A stretch of DNA of 42,810 nucleotides. It comes from Virgisporangium aurantiacum (GTDB lineage Bacteria; Actinomycetota; Actinomycetes; Mycobacteriales; Micromonosporaceae). Location: positions 1 through 42,810 of the forward strand of contig NZ_BOPG01000117.1 of NCBI RefSeq assembly GCF_016863635.1, written 5' to 3'. The notes under the pieces are model-generated. The model saw only the letters and a list, made by a program, of their open reading frames with translations. It ran no database searches and had not been told where the DNA came from. Below, piece by piece: positions 16,850 through 24,428 of the stretch (the first letter of the stretch is position 1; every line of letters begins with the position of its first letter). Position numbers and translations under genes: made by a program.

Positions 16850-17450
16850 TCCGTCCCGCTGTCGGACCGGCCGTGGTGAGAACCGCAACGGAGCTCGTGA
16901 AGCAGACGCACGTCAGCAGCGGTTCCGCACGCCAGATTTCTTCGCACGTCGCCGGACGGTCCCGCGTTGGTGCTCGACCTCCCCGCATCGGGTCGACTGA
17001 GAACCGAACGGGTGTGCACCGTGCCGGTCCTTGTTGGAGAAGCCGACGGTGGCCAGGTCGAACGTGAGGTCCGCCCGAATCGATCCGGCGATCGCGCCGG
17101 TCGTCCGAGCGGCGACGTAGCCGGCGGTCACCGCCCGGACAGGTCGGTGTCGGTGTAGCAGCCGAGGAAACCGGTCCGTCACCCGAGGCGACCGGATTGT
17201 GATCGTGCGCTGGCGGCTCAGGCGAGCCGAATCGTCGTTTGTCACCTGGCGGGCTCCGGCCGCGGTTGTGACACAGTCGCCGCGGCCACCGGCGGGTGTC
17301 GGATGGTCGTCGGTCCCGGACATCGGCTCCCGGGGGTCGGCTGGCTTCACCATGACGGTGTCGACATCTACACGGGCATGGTGCGGCACCCTCGCTGAGC
17401 CCGACCTGCCGCTCTGTGCAGTTGTCGGATTTCGCGGACAGTACTTATGT
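16850..17450. other. 600-base stretch with no recognisable gene
   Basis: Open frames exist on both strands but none has a convincing start, coding bias or known family. Together with the MarR remnant it looks like decayed DNA. Confidence 0.4.
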
Positions 17451-17472
17451 CAGTTGCTAAACTAAGCAACTG
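17451..17472. promoter_or_regulatory. ArsR-type palindromic operator, site 1
   Basis: The site is CAGTTGC-N8-GCAACTG, with arms that can be extended to eight bases. The same arms and the same eight-base spacer occur at 20044-20069 and 21414-21435, next to ArsR-family genes. Site 1 lies about 120 bases upstream of the unknown gene at 17595 and so probably controls it. Confidence 0.7.
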
Positions 17473-17594
17473 TATTGACGAGTCGAGCCCTTGCCGCCCG
17501 CGGCGAACGCGACCCCGCCATGGCGATGCGCGCCTGACCTGGCGACAGGGACGACCCCCGGACGCACGGCGACACCGAGTCGAGGGAAACCGCT

Positions 17595-18158
17595 ATGGAC
17601 GACAGCCGCCCGGTCACGTCCAACCACGTTCTGACCGCCTTGGCAATTCTCGGGTGTCCGGCCACGAGCCTGTGCCCGCCGAGTGACCGGCATTTGCCGT
17701 TCCTGCTCGGGGCGCTGCTGAAGGTCGTGGAGTCCGAGATCGCGGACCAGGTCGGCGGTTCATGCCCGGTGGACCCCGATCGAGAATCGACGGTGATCGA
17801 CGGCTTTCTCGCCCTGTCCGATCCAGGAACCCACCGAGCCCCCGCGCACAGGCTGGCCGCGCTCCGATTGAACCGCACGGCAGCGGAGCTCCACCGGACG
17901 ATCGTGGACGCCGTGCCATCCGATCGGTACCTCGTCGACCTCGCCCAGCAGGCCATTCGATGCGCAAGCGCCGCCCTTGCAGCGCATGGGGCCATCCAGG
18001 TGGACGTCCGCAATGCCGCTGCCGCCGGGCAGGACGCCCGACGGGGCGATGACGATCTCCGAACTCAACTCGCGGCGCTGGAGACCGCTGTCACCATTCT
18101 GATCAGCCGCTCCGACGACATGGTCGCCCATCTCCGTCATGGCCAGCGTTCTCGGTGA
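17595..18158 (+). CDS. Hypothetical protein, 187 aa
   Basis: No family is recognised. The predicted protein is mainly helical: residues 10-50 (NHVLTALAILGCPATSLCPP, then LPFLLGALLKVVESEIADQV) and a central helix with HRLAALRLNRTAAELHRTIV and DLAQQAIRCASAALAAHGAI. The C-terminus DLRTQLAALETAVTILISRS could form a short coiled coil. No signal peptide or membrane segment is seen. ATG 17595 follows GAGGGAAA. The palindrome at 17451-17472 suggests control by one of the nearby ArsR repressors. The stop codon lies inside the first unit of a tandem repeat. Confidence 0.6.
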   Translation: MDDSRPVTSNHVLTALAILGCPATSLCPPSDRHLPFLLGALLKVVESEIADQVGGSCPVDPDRESTVIDGFLALSDPGTHRAPAHRLAALRLNRTAAELHRTIVDAVPSDRYLVDLAQQAIRCASAALAAHGAIQVDVRNAAAAGQDARRGDDDLRTQLAALETAVTILISRSDDMVAHLRHGQRSR

Positions 18159-18208
18159 CGGCATTCTCGTGACGGCATTCTCGTGACGGCATTCTCGTGA
18201 CGGCATTC
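18155..18208. repeat. 14-base tandem repeat, 3.9 copies
   Basis: The unit GTGACGGCATTCTC occurs three times exactly (18155-18196), followed by 12 bases of a fourth copy. The first unit contains the stop codon of the upstream gene. Each unit begins with GTGA, so copy-number changes would alter only the downstream region. Confidence 0.9.
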
Positions 18209-18286
18209 GGCGTGACGACGCTCGTGGCATACCCGGTGACCTGGGGGTGCTGTCGACGGTTCGGGGTGGTGTGCCCGAGCCCGGCG

Positions 18287-18631
18287 CTAGCGCGTCGGTG
18301 TGTCCTCTGCGGCGCGCAGGCCGTCGAGCAGATCTACCTGGGTGGCGAGGACCTCGGTCAATATTCGACGTGCGACCGCAAGCAGTTCGGCGACGTGCGG
18401 CGACACCAGTGAATAGATTACCGTGGAGCCCTGCTTGCGGGTCACGACCAGGTTCATTCTGCGCAGCACGCTCAACTGCTGCGACAGGTGAGCCGCTTCG
18501 ATGCCGACCTGCGGCAGCATCTCGGAGACCGCGTGCTCACGCATGGACAACAGCTCCAAGATCCGGATGCGGGCCGGATGGGCGAGAGCCTTGAAGAACT
18601 CCGCCTTCACCTGGTACAGCGGCCTACTCAT
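18287..18631 (-). CDS. ArsR-family winged-helix repressor, paralogue 1
   Basis: A 114-residue repressor. It contains LAHPARIRILELLSMREHAV, the recognition region EAAHLSQQLSVLRRMNLVV and the wing RKQGSTVIYSLVSP, then ILTEVLATQVDLLDGL for dimerisation. The metal-binding ELCVCDL motif of classical ArsR/SmtB proteins is absent, so the inducer is unknown. ATG 18631 is chosen over upstream starts because AAGGGG precedes it and it matches the starts of the two paralogues (MSRPLY, MHGPLY, VSLPLY). No CAGTTGC palindrome is found directly upstream, unlike paralogues 2 and 3. Confidence 0.88.
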   Translation of the reverse strand: MSRPLYQVKAEFFKALAHPARIRILELLSMREHAVSEMLPQVGIEAAHLSQQLSVLRRMNLVVTRKQGSTVIYSLVSPHVAELLAVARRILTEVLATQVDLLDGLRAAEDTPTR

Positions 18632-18849
18632 CGAACCCCTTCGCGGGACGCACTTCAGGGTCCGTCCATTCGACCCTGCACGGCCACGGGTGGCGGCGCA
18701 TCGCATCCGTCCCCAGGACAATACCCGACCAGGTCAGCTCCGATCCCGTCTGTCGAGCCCGCGTCGCCAGGTCCTCCTGTGATCGCCGGGCTCGCCCGCG
18801 TGTGCCCTGTGCCGGACGCGGTCATTTCTTCGAGGACGGGAGTCGATCA

Positions 18850-19221
18850 GTGACCGCGTCAGCGTATCTGACCGTCAACATCATGCGGCGGATCGACCAT
18901 TGCGTGGTGGTCCTGGACGGCGAGCTGGACGCGAACAACGCGCCGGAGCTGACCGAGCATCTGCGGCTGGCCGTTGCCGCCGACGCGATCAGGATCGTTG
19001 TCGACGCATCGATGCTTCATTTCTGCGACCTGGCCGGCATACGCGTTCTCATGAACGAGGCGAAGCGGTGCACCGCCGCCGGTGGCTGGCTACGACTGGC
19101 CACGCCGCAGCGGCACTTGGAATTGGTTCTGGCCGTCACTGGGCTCCTGTCGGCGTTGCCCACCTACCGCAGCGTCGTCGGTGCTGTCGTGGCCAGGGGA
19201 ACCGAGCGCATCACCGGCTGA
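18850..19221 (+). CDS. STAS-domain protein (anti-sigma factor antagonist-like)
   Basis: A 123-residue single STAS domain. Such proteins bind an anti-sigma kinase and free a sigma factor, switched by Ser phosphorylation. The fold is recognisable from HCVVVLDGELDANNAPELTE, IRIVVDASMLHFCDLAGIRV and LRLATPQRHLELVLAVTGLL. The phosphorylatable position (D-S-S/T-G in SpoIIAA-like proteins) reads D-L-A-G here, so the usual Ser/Thr is lost and the switch must be different or absent. GTG 18850 follows GGGAG at seven bases. No anti-sigma kinase lies nearby. The stop overlaps a possible small frame that starts at 19221. Confidence 0.85.
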   Translation: MTASAYLTVNIMRRIDHCVVVLDGELDANNAPELTEHLRLAVAADAIRIVVDASMLHFCDLAGIRVLMNEAKRCTAAGGWLRLATPQRHLELVLAVTGLLSALPTYRSVVGAVVARGTERITG

Positions 19222-19469
19222 TGACGCGCAGCATCCATCGAAACCCCCGACTCGGATCCGACAGGCACACGAGCCGTGTGGCAGGACTCCCGTGGCGCAC
19301 GGCCGCGCCCATACCGGTGGCGTCCTTCTCGGGCGACCTGCACTGCTGCTCCGCGGGCGCCTGCCCATCGGGTGTCCGGTTGCTGAGCCTCCGCGAGGCG
19401 AAGTTGGCCAGGCTGTCTGTGGCGAGGACTCCCGGCCTGACCGTGGTCAACGGCGCGACGGCATCGTAG
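19221..19469 (+). CDS. Possible small protein, 82 aa, coupled to the STAS gene
   Basis: The ATG at 19221 overlaps the STAS stop as TGATG, a common coupling arrangement. The peptide has a Cys-containing middle (SGDLHCCSAGACPSG) and a Leu/Arg-rich helix (LLSLREAKLARLS). No family is recognised and there is no separate ribosome binding site. It may be a chance frame. Confidence 0.3.
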   Translation: MTRSIHRNPRLGSDRHTSRVAGLPWRTAAPIPVASFSGDLHCCSAGACPSGVRLLSLREAKLARLSVARTPGLTVVNGATAS

Positions 19470-19684
19470 AGCCGGTCGGTGGCACACTGTCGCGGTCGGC
19501 GAACAGCCACCCGTACGGCACGGCTTGCCGGTCCGCCACAGCAGCACGACGACAATTCGACCGCCGATTGCCGTCGCCGGTGAATGCGACGCTGCGGGTG
19601 GTCCACTAATCTGCAGCGTCGCCGCCCGACAGGGGGCTCAACATATTCGGCACCGTCGCACTTGGCCGAGGTGTCGGTGCCCTC

Positions 19685-20014
19685 TCATGTGCTCTCCCGG
19701 AGGCCGGAGAGCTGCTCTACTCGAACGTCGAGGACCTCCGTCAGGATCCCCCGCGCGACGCGGAGCAGTTCGGCCACTCGCGGGCTGCTGAGGGTATACA
19801 ACACCGTCGAACCGCTCTTCCCGGACGCCACCAGCCCGGAGTAGCGCAGTATTGTCAAATGCTGCGAAAGGTTGGCGGCTTCTATGCCCACCTGCGGCAG
19901 CATTTCTGATACCGACTGGTCGCGTTCGGACAGTAGCTCCAGAATTCTTATTCGAACCGGGTGACCGAGCATCTTGAAGAGGTCAGCCTTGACGACGTAT
20001 AGCGGCCCGTGCAT
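19685..20014 (-). CDS. ArsR-family winged-helix repressor, paralogue 2
   Basis: A 109-residue protein very like paralogues 1 and 3: LGHPVRIRILELLSERDQSV, SEMLPQVGIEAANLSQHLTI, then GSTVLYTLSSPRVAELL. ATG 20014 has GAGGAG six bases upstream; a TTG six bases earlier is less likely. No Cys or His cluster for metal binding is seen. The palindrome at 20044-20069 lies 30 bases upstream of the start, which fits autorepression. Confidence 0.88.
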   Translation of the reverse strand: MHGPLYVVKADLFKMLGHPVRIRILELLSERDQSVSEMLPQVGIEAANLSQHLTILRYSGLVASGKSGSTVLYTLSSPRVAELLRVARGILTEVLDVRVEQLSGLREST

Positions 20015-20043
20015 TGGCAACTCCTCGACAAGGAAGCCCTGAT

Positions 20044-20069
20044 CGCAATTGCGAACTTTAGCAACTGCG
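20044..20069. promoter_or_regulatory. ArsR-type palindromic operator, site 2
   Basis: The arms CGCAATTGC and GCAACTGCG (nine bases, one mismatch) flank an eight-base spacer and match the CAGTTGC-N8-GCAACTG sites at 17451 and 21414. It lies just upstream of the paralogue 2 start. Confidence 0.7.
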
Positions 20070-20340
20070 ACCTGCGGTGCTCCAGATGGTTCCCTCGAAT
20101 GGGTTAGCTCTAGCCCGTCCGGATAGTCACTTGGTGGCCGATCGGGTCATGCCAACAACCCGTCCGGGGGTGGTTCCAATTCCACCTCGCGTCCCTAGGG
20201 TGTTTGCAGGGCAGGGAACCGGCCGCCGATGGAGAAAGCCGCACCGCAGTGGCAAGCGTCGATTATTCGGATTTTCGTGGAATTCTTCGTCGGCAATTTC
20301 AGCATGCCCGTAAAAATCGGACACCACGGAAGGAGGGGCC
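20070..20340. promoter_or_regulatory. Intergenic region between arsR paralogue 2 and the roadblock-like gene
   Basis: This 270-base region is lower in GC than its surroundings near its right end and carries the strong ribosome binding site GGAAGGAGG just before 20341. It must contain the plus-strand promoter of the next gene, but no clear -35/-10 pair is assigned. Confidence 0.35.
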
Positions 20341-20712
20341 ATGCCGGAAATGGATATCGCCCTGAAGGACGCCATGCAGATTGACGGCGCATTAGGCGCC
20401 GCCTTGGTTGACTACACGAGCGGAATGGCGCTCGGCACGGCCGGTGGCGGCCGCGATTTCGACATGAATGTCGCGGCGGCCGGCAACACCGATGTGGTCC
20501 GGGCCAAGTTGCGGACCATCGAGCTGCTCAATCTGGACGACAAGATCGAAGACATTCTGATCACCCTGGACGGCCAATACCATCTCATTCGGCCGATCAC
20601 CGGCCGTTCCGGGGCCGGGTTGTTCCTGTATCTCGCGCTTGCCAAGAACCGCGCGAACCTTGCGCTCGCTCGTCGGCATCTGCGGGTGATCGAGGAGAAC
20701 CTCGACATCTAA
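20341..20712 (+). CDS. Roadblock/LC7-like small protein
   Basis: A 123-residue protein resembling single-domain roadblock/LC7 proteins, which in actinobacteria and other bacteria often partner small GTPases or act as regulatory dimers. Seen features: an N-terminal helix ALKDAMQIDGA leading to strand ALVDYTSGMALGTAGGG, the helix NTDVVRAKLRTIELLNL, strands EDILITLDGQYHLIRPI and LFLYLALAKN, and a C-terminal helix RANLALARRHLRVIEENL. ATG 20341 has AAGGAGG at ideal spacing. No GTPase gene is adjacent. Its place between two arsR genes suggests shared control, though no palindrome was found directly before it. Confidence 0.7.
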   Translation: MPEMDIALKDAMQIDGALGAALVDYTSGMALGTAGGGRDFDMNVAAAGNTDVVRAKLRTIELLNLDDKIEDILITLDGQYHLIRPITGRSGAGLFLYLALAKNRANLALARRHLRVIEENLDI

Positions 20713-21413
20713 ATTGGACGCAGCTCGGCTCGTCGTGGCACGCGGCCTGGGATGTTAGAGGAGCGTCAGGGCGTTCCACTGCTGATCGGGACACTTCGTT
20801 GACCGGAGGGGCTGTACCTGTCGACGATGCCGTCGTCCGGCCGGGCCCTGGACCCGCGGCCCGGCCGGAAGCGACTCTCCGCGCGGCAGCAGGCATGCCT
20901 GGACCCCTGGTGACGTGGACCGGGGTCGCCGCGGCGCACGTCGCGCGCTATCAGTGGCTGGGTCGCAACAACGCCGCCCGCCACGTGCACGACGGCCGCC
21001 ACTCATTACGTCGTCTCATTGCGTCGTCTCATTACGTCGTCTTATTGCGTCGTCGCCGAGGCACAGACTTGGCTCGGCGTCCTCGCCGCATCAACGCGAC
21101 CGGTGGCCGGCCGGTGCGGGGCCATCGTCGACGGGTTCGCCCGCGCGGCTCCTCGGCATGGTCGGCACCGTCGCGTCGGGGCTGTCGATGCCCAACCGCG
21201 AGTTACCGCCGCCCAGTGATCACCCAGCAGCAGCGTCGCCCGTCGCCGGGCAGCGCCCGGCCGAGAGCCGGGGCGTAGAAGGCGCGGGCGCGATCGGATT
21301 CTTGGCGAAGACCAGCAGCCGCACCGCTGCTGCACCACGTTCCTCCGTGGGCATCCGTTGGCCCCGTGGACCCGCGCGGACTCGTCGACACCGGCGGGTC
21401 GACAACACATGAC
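20713..21413. other. 700-base stretch without a recognisable gene
   Basis: Frames on both strands are open, as usual at this GC content, but none shows a known family or good start. The only structured element is the 13-base tandem repeat at 21003-21054. Confidence 0.4.
21003..21054. repeat. 13-base tandem repeat, 4 copies
   Basis: Units TCATTACGTCGTC and TCATTGCGTCGTC alternate (A/G at position 6), with the fourth unit starting TT. It lies in a stretch with no assignable gene. Confidence 0.9.
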
Positions 21414-21435
21414 CAGTTGCTAACGTTTGCAACTG
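21414..21435. promoter_or_regulatory. ArsR-type palindromic operator, site 3
   Basis: A perfect CAGTTGC-N8-GCAACTG site 36 bases before the start of arsR paralogue 3. An ATG directly abuts it at 21436. Confidence 0.72.
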
Positions 21436-21471
21436 ATGGATGACGCCAACTGCGCCGATTGGGGGTGGCGG

Positions 21472-21828
21472 GTGAGTCTGCCGCTATACAAGGCGAAGGC
21501 GGATTTCTTCAAGACCTTGGGGCATCCGGCCCGGATCCGGATCCTGGAATTGCTTTCGCAGCGCGAGCACGCGGTCGGGGAGTTGCTGCCCGAGGTGCGG
21601 GTGGAGGCCACCAGCCTGTCCCAACAGTTGGCTGTGCTGCGCCGCGCCGGACTGGTGACCTTCCGTAAGGAAGGCTCCCTGGTGTACTACTCGTTGACCA
21701 GCCCGCAGGTCGCCGAACTCCTCGCCGTGGCCCGGCGGATCCTCACCGAGGTCCTGGCCGGGCAGGTTGAACTTCTCGCCGACCTGCAGGCGGCATCGCC
21801 AGCACCGCCATCTGCGCCACCGTCATAG
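21472..21828 (+). CDS. ArsR-family winged-helix repressor, paralogue 3
   Basis: A 118-residue repressor: LGHPARIRILELLSQREHAV, GELLPEVRVEATSLSQQLAV, then the wing RKEGSLVYYSLTSP and the dimer helix AVARRILTEVLAGQVELLA. GTG 21472 aligns with the starts of the two paralogues and has a G-rich site upstream. An ATG at 21436, directly after the operator, is a possible alternative that adds 12 residues and would suggest a near-leaderless mRNA. There is no metal-binding Cys motif. The operator at 21414-21435 indicates autorepression. Confidence 0.88.
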   Translation: MSLPLYKAKADFFKTLGHPARIRILELLSQREHAVGELLPEVRVEATSLSQQLAVLRRAGLVTFRKEGSLVYYSLTSPQVAELLAVARRILTEVLAGQVELLADLQAASPAPPSAPPS

Positions 21829-21947
21829 CAGGAAGATCATCCTGGTATCAGGCCCTCCACAGCTCCCGGGGTGGCTCACTTCAAGCCGGTCGATGGGGTG
21901 GTGTGGGTCTCTCTCTTCCAGCCGTGGGGGCTGAATACGATGCGTGC

Positions 21948-22748
21948 GTGACCGCTCGACGAGAACCGTCGGACCGAGTCTTTGCCGCGTTCGGTGTCGG
22001 CGGGGCGAGTCGGGTAAAGCTCGACGGTGGCCGCGGGCTGACATGGCGAGCAGGGCCTGTGGTCATCCGCCCTACTGGAGGTGGGGAAGAGGCGAACTGG
22101 CGCGCAGATGTGCTTTCGCACCTTGAGTACACCCGCGAGTTTCGGGTACCACGCCCGATCAAAGCCGCATCAGGCCAGTGGGTCGTGGACGGTTGGGAAG
22201 CCTTGCAGTGGGTACCCGGCGCTGCGGATGAGACCCGCGTGTCCGACGTTGTCCGGGCGGGGGATGCGTTCCATCGCGCGATCGCCGGTCTGGAGAGGCC
22301 GACATTCATCGACACCTCGGACGACCCCTGGGCTCGGGCAGATCGGATGGCGTGGGACGAGGTCCCGTTTCCTGCCGATCCGATGCTCAAGCGCCTCGCG
22401 GCCGAGTTCCGTCGCGTCGAGTCGCCGTCGCAGCTGATCCATGGTGACCTGCTGGGGAACGTCCTGTTCGCCGCAGGAGAGCCAGCGACAATCATCGACT
22501 GGGCGCCTTACTGGCGGCCGGCGGGTCTTGGGGCCGCGATCGCTGTGGTCGATGCGGCTTGTTGGCACGGCGCCCCGATCGCGTCGGTTCCGGCGTTGGG
22601 GCACGGCGTTGCGGAATGGGGACAGCTCCTGGTGCGGGCCTTGACCTTCCGCATAGCGACTCTCCATCTGCTCAACGTCTGGGACTCGGCGCTGGCTGAG
22701 CGTCATTGCCCCGTCGTGGACGCCATCGTGGCTTCGGCTGCCGGCTGA
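21948..22748 (+). CDS. Aminoglycoside-phosphotransferase-fold protein, TIGR02569-like
   Basis: A 266-residue protein resembling the actinobacterial TIGR02569 family. It has a kinase-like core with LIHGDLLGNVLF (catalytic HGDxxxxN, about 180) and IIDWAPYW (the metal-binding Asp region), and a short N-lobe lacking a clear Gly-rich loop (SRVKLDGGRGLTWRAGPVVI). The substrate is unknown; small-molecule phosphorylation is the family-level expectation, not resistance as such. The GTG start at 21948 matches the family's short N-terminus. It stands alone on the plus strand after the arsR gene. Confidence 0.8.
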   Translation: MTARREPSDRVFAAFGVGGASRVKLDGGRGLTWRAGPVVIRPTGGGEEANWRADVLSHLEYTREFRVPRPIKAASGQWVVDGWEALQWVPGAADETRVSDVVRAGDAFHRAIAGLERPTFIDTSDDPWARADRMAWDEVPFPADPMLKRLAAEFRRVESPSQLIHGDLLGNVLFAAGEPATIIDWAPYWRPAGLGAAIAVVDAACWHGAPIASVPALGHGVAEWGQLLVRALTFRIATLHLLNVWDSALAERHCPVVDAIVASAAG

Positions 22749-22888
22749 GAGGCCTGCGCGTGGTCGTGCGCATGTAGGTTCTCATTGATCTTTTCCCCAG
22801 TCAGGCCGTTGGCCTGGGACGCCCGGGTCTTCTCAGCGGTTGTCGCCCGAGTTGTTCTCACCGATCTGTCACCTTCTTTGTTGGCCAT
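22703..22888 (-). CDS. Possible small protein, 61 aa
   Basis: A hydrophilic frame from ATG 22888, starting MANKEGDRSVRTTRATTAEK, with later Ala/Gln/His-rich sequence. It overlaps the end of the convergent phosphotransferase-like gene by 46 bases. No family and no strong ribosome binding site are seen; it could be a chance frame. Confidence 0.25.
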   Translation of the reverse strand: MANKEGDRSVRTTRATTAEKTRASQANGLTGEKINENLHAHDHAQASQPAAEATMASTTGQ

Positions 22889-22963
22889 GTGCTGAGGCCG
22901 GCAGATCGGATCGAGGCCGATCGCTTCCGGCATCATCAATGGGCGTTCCGGTAGCCTCGCGTT

Positions 22964-23503
22964 GTGTCGATCGAGATCGTGTTCGAGACTCATGCGTTGA
23001 GCGAGGACAACGAATGGGGCATCGCCACGGGTTGGCTGCCTGGGCGCTTGTGCGAGCGTGGCCGGGTCAACGCCGCTGACATGGGGCGGCGTCGACGCGA
23101 TGACGGCATCGCCGCAGTGTTCGCGTCGGACCTGCGCCGCGCGACGGAGACAGCGGAGATCGCGTTCGACGGCACCGACATTCCGGTCCTGTATGACTGG
23201 CGGCTGCGCGAGTGTGACTTCGGAACGCGTAACGGCTCACCGGCGGCCGACGTAAAAGCAGATCGCTTGGACTACTGTGATCGTCCCTATCCGGGCGGCG
23301 AGAGTCATGCTCAGGCGATCGCTCGGGTGGTGCGGTTCCTCGCGGATCTGCCGACCAGGTGGGCTGGACAGCGCGTGATGGTGATCGGTCACCTCGCCAC
23401 GTATCGAGCGTTGGAACACGCGACCACCGGAGGCACGGTGCGGGAACTGGTTGCGGCCGATTTCGAGTGGCGGGCGCACGGTTGGGAGTACCGGCTCAGC
23501 TGA
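22964..23503 (+). CDS. Histidine-phosphatase-superfamily protein with altered RHG motif
   Basis: A 179-residue protein of the phosphoglycerate mutase-like fold. The SDLRRATETAEI segment, LRECDFGTRNG and VMVIGHLATYRALEH correspond to the conserved second Arg, the acid and the second His of the active site. The first motif, normally R-H-G, reads FETHALSEDNE: the His is kept but the Arg before it is Thr. Known small actinobacterial members also carry this 'ETHA' form, so activity is possible but altered. GTG 22964 is the first start in frame. It appears to be a monocistronic gene. Confidence 0.8.
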   Translation: MSIEIVFETHALSEDNEWGIATGWLPGRLCERGRVNAADMGRRRRDDGIAAVFASDLRRATETAEIAFDGTDIPVLYDWRLRECDFGTRNGSPAADVKADRLDYCDRPYPGGESHAQAIARVVRFLADLPTRWAGQRVMVIGHLATYRALEHATTGGTVRELVAADFEWRAHGWEYRLS

Positions 23504-23639
23504 TCTGTCACGCGGGCCATCGCTGAGCCGCGGCACCGGTCCAGGCGTCGTTGAGTTTTCGACGCGCGTTCGCGGCGTGGGTTGGCGATGGGCTCGGTGG
23601 GCCAAGGCTCTGGACGCGAGAGGCGTCGCCTAGCCTGAT

Positions 23640-24317
23640 GTGGTGGTGGAGCTTGACGGGGTGGCGTTGGGCGTCGCGGCGGCGCGGCGACTTGCCGGGT
23701 TGGGCCGGACAGTGATCCGGCCCGGGTTGACCGATCGCGAGTTCGACGACGTGGAGCAGCGCTTCGGGTTCTGCTTCGCTGATGACCATCGGGCGTTCCT
23801 GGCCGAAGGTCTGCCTGTCTGGACCGATGGTGACGACGACCCGGACAAGACCACCGACCTCGGCTGGCCGGACTGGCGGAGTGGGGATCCGGGTCGCCTG
23901 CGTGAGCATCTGGACTTCGCCCTCGAAGGTGCGCTTGCACGCATCGAGGACGGTTACTGGCATCCGTGGTGGGGTGACGATCGACCTGCGGATGCTGCCG
24001 ATGCGTCGCGGGTCGCGCGGGAACGACTCATCGCTGATGGCCCGGTGGTGCCGCTGTATGTGCATCGGTTCCTGCCTGCCGGCCGGGGCCGGTGGGGGCA
24101 TCCGGTTCTGTCGATCTGGGGCGTCGACGTCATCTTCTACGGCGCTGATCTGCTCGACTACGTCGACCGCGAGTTCGACGTCGCTGAGGACCCGGACGCG
24201 GAGCCCAAGCCGTGGCCGGAGGCTCGCGTGCCGTATCCGGACACATTCTGGGTGCAGATCGCTGACTGGAGCCGCAAGGGGTGGCCGATCCCGCCGGTAG
24301 GGTTCGTTTCTGAGTGA
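23640..24317 (+). CDS. SMI1/KNR4-like protein
   Basis: A 225-residue protein. The segment GLTDREFDDVEQRFGFCFAD, then DHRAFLAEGLPV, is the typical start of bacterial SMI1/KNR4 (SUKH-like) domains, followed by a Trp-rich part with GWPDWRSGD, YWHPWWGDD and HPVLSIWGVDVIFYGADLLD. SUKH proteins often act as immunity proteins to toxins, but stand-alone copies like this are common in actinobacteria and mostly have no known function. Two GTG codons in a row (23640, 23643) could start it. No toxin gene is adjacent. Confidence 0.75.
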   Translation: MVVELDGVALGVAAARRLAGLGRTVIRPGLTDREFDDVEQRFGFCFADDHRAFLAEGLPVWTDGDDDPDKTTDLGWPDWRSGDPGRLREHLDFALEGALARIEDGYWHPWWGDDRPADAADASRVARERLIADGPVVPLYVHRFLPAGRGRWGHPVLSIWGVDVIFYGADLLDYVDREFDVAEDPDAEPKPWPEARVPYPDTFWVQIADWSRKGWPIPPVGFVSE

Positions 24318-24428
24318 GTTGCGTTCTGGTTGATCAAGCGGCGCCGATCCAGCGCCCGCGTCCGATGAGCAGCGCGAGTCGGTCCCATCAACGTGGCAAG
24401 CGACAGAAGTGGGTCGGCTGACAGCGCA

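Noticed and set aside
16913..17389. A minus-strand protein of 158 residues
   Set aside because: No known family, no good start site and mixed composition; it lies in decayed DNA.
18155..21054. CRISPR arrays
   Set aside because: The repeats are directly adjacent without spacers and no cas genes are present.
22703..22993. A longer 96-residue version of the small minus-strand frame
   Set aside because: The extension overlaps the start of the divergent histidine-phosphatase-like gene and adds nothing recognisable.
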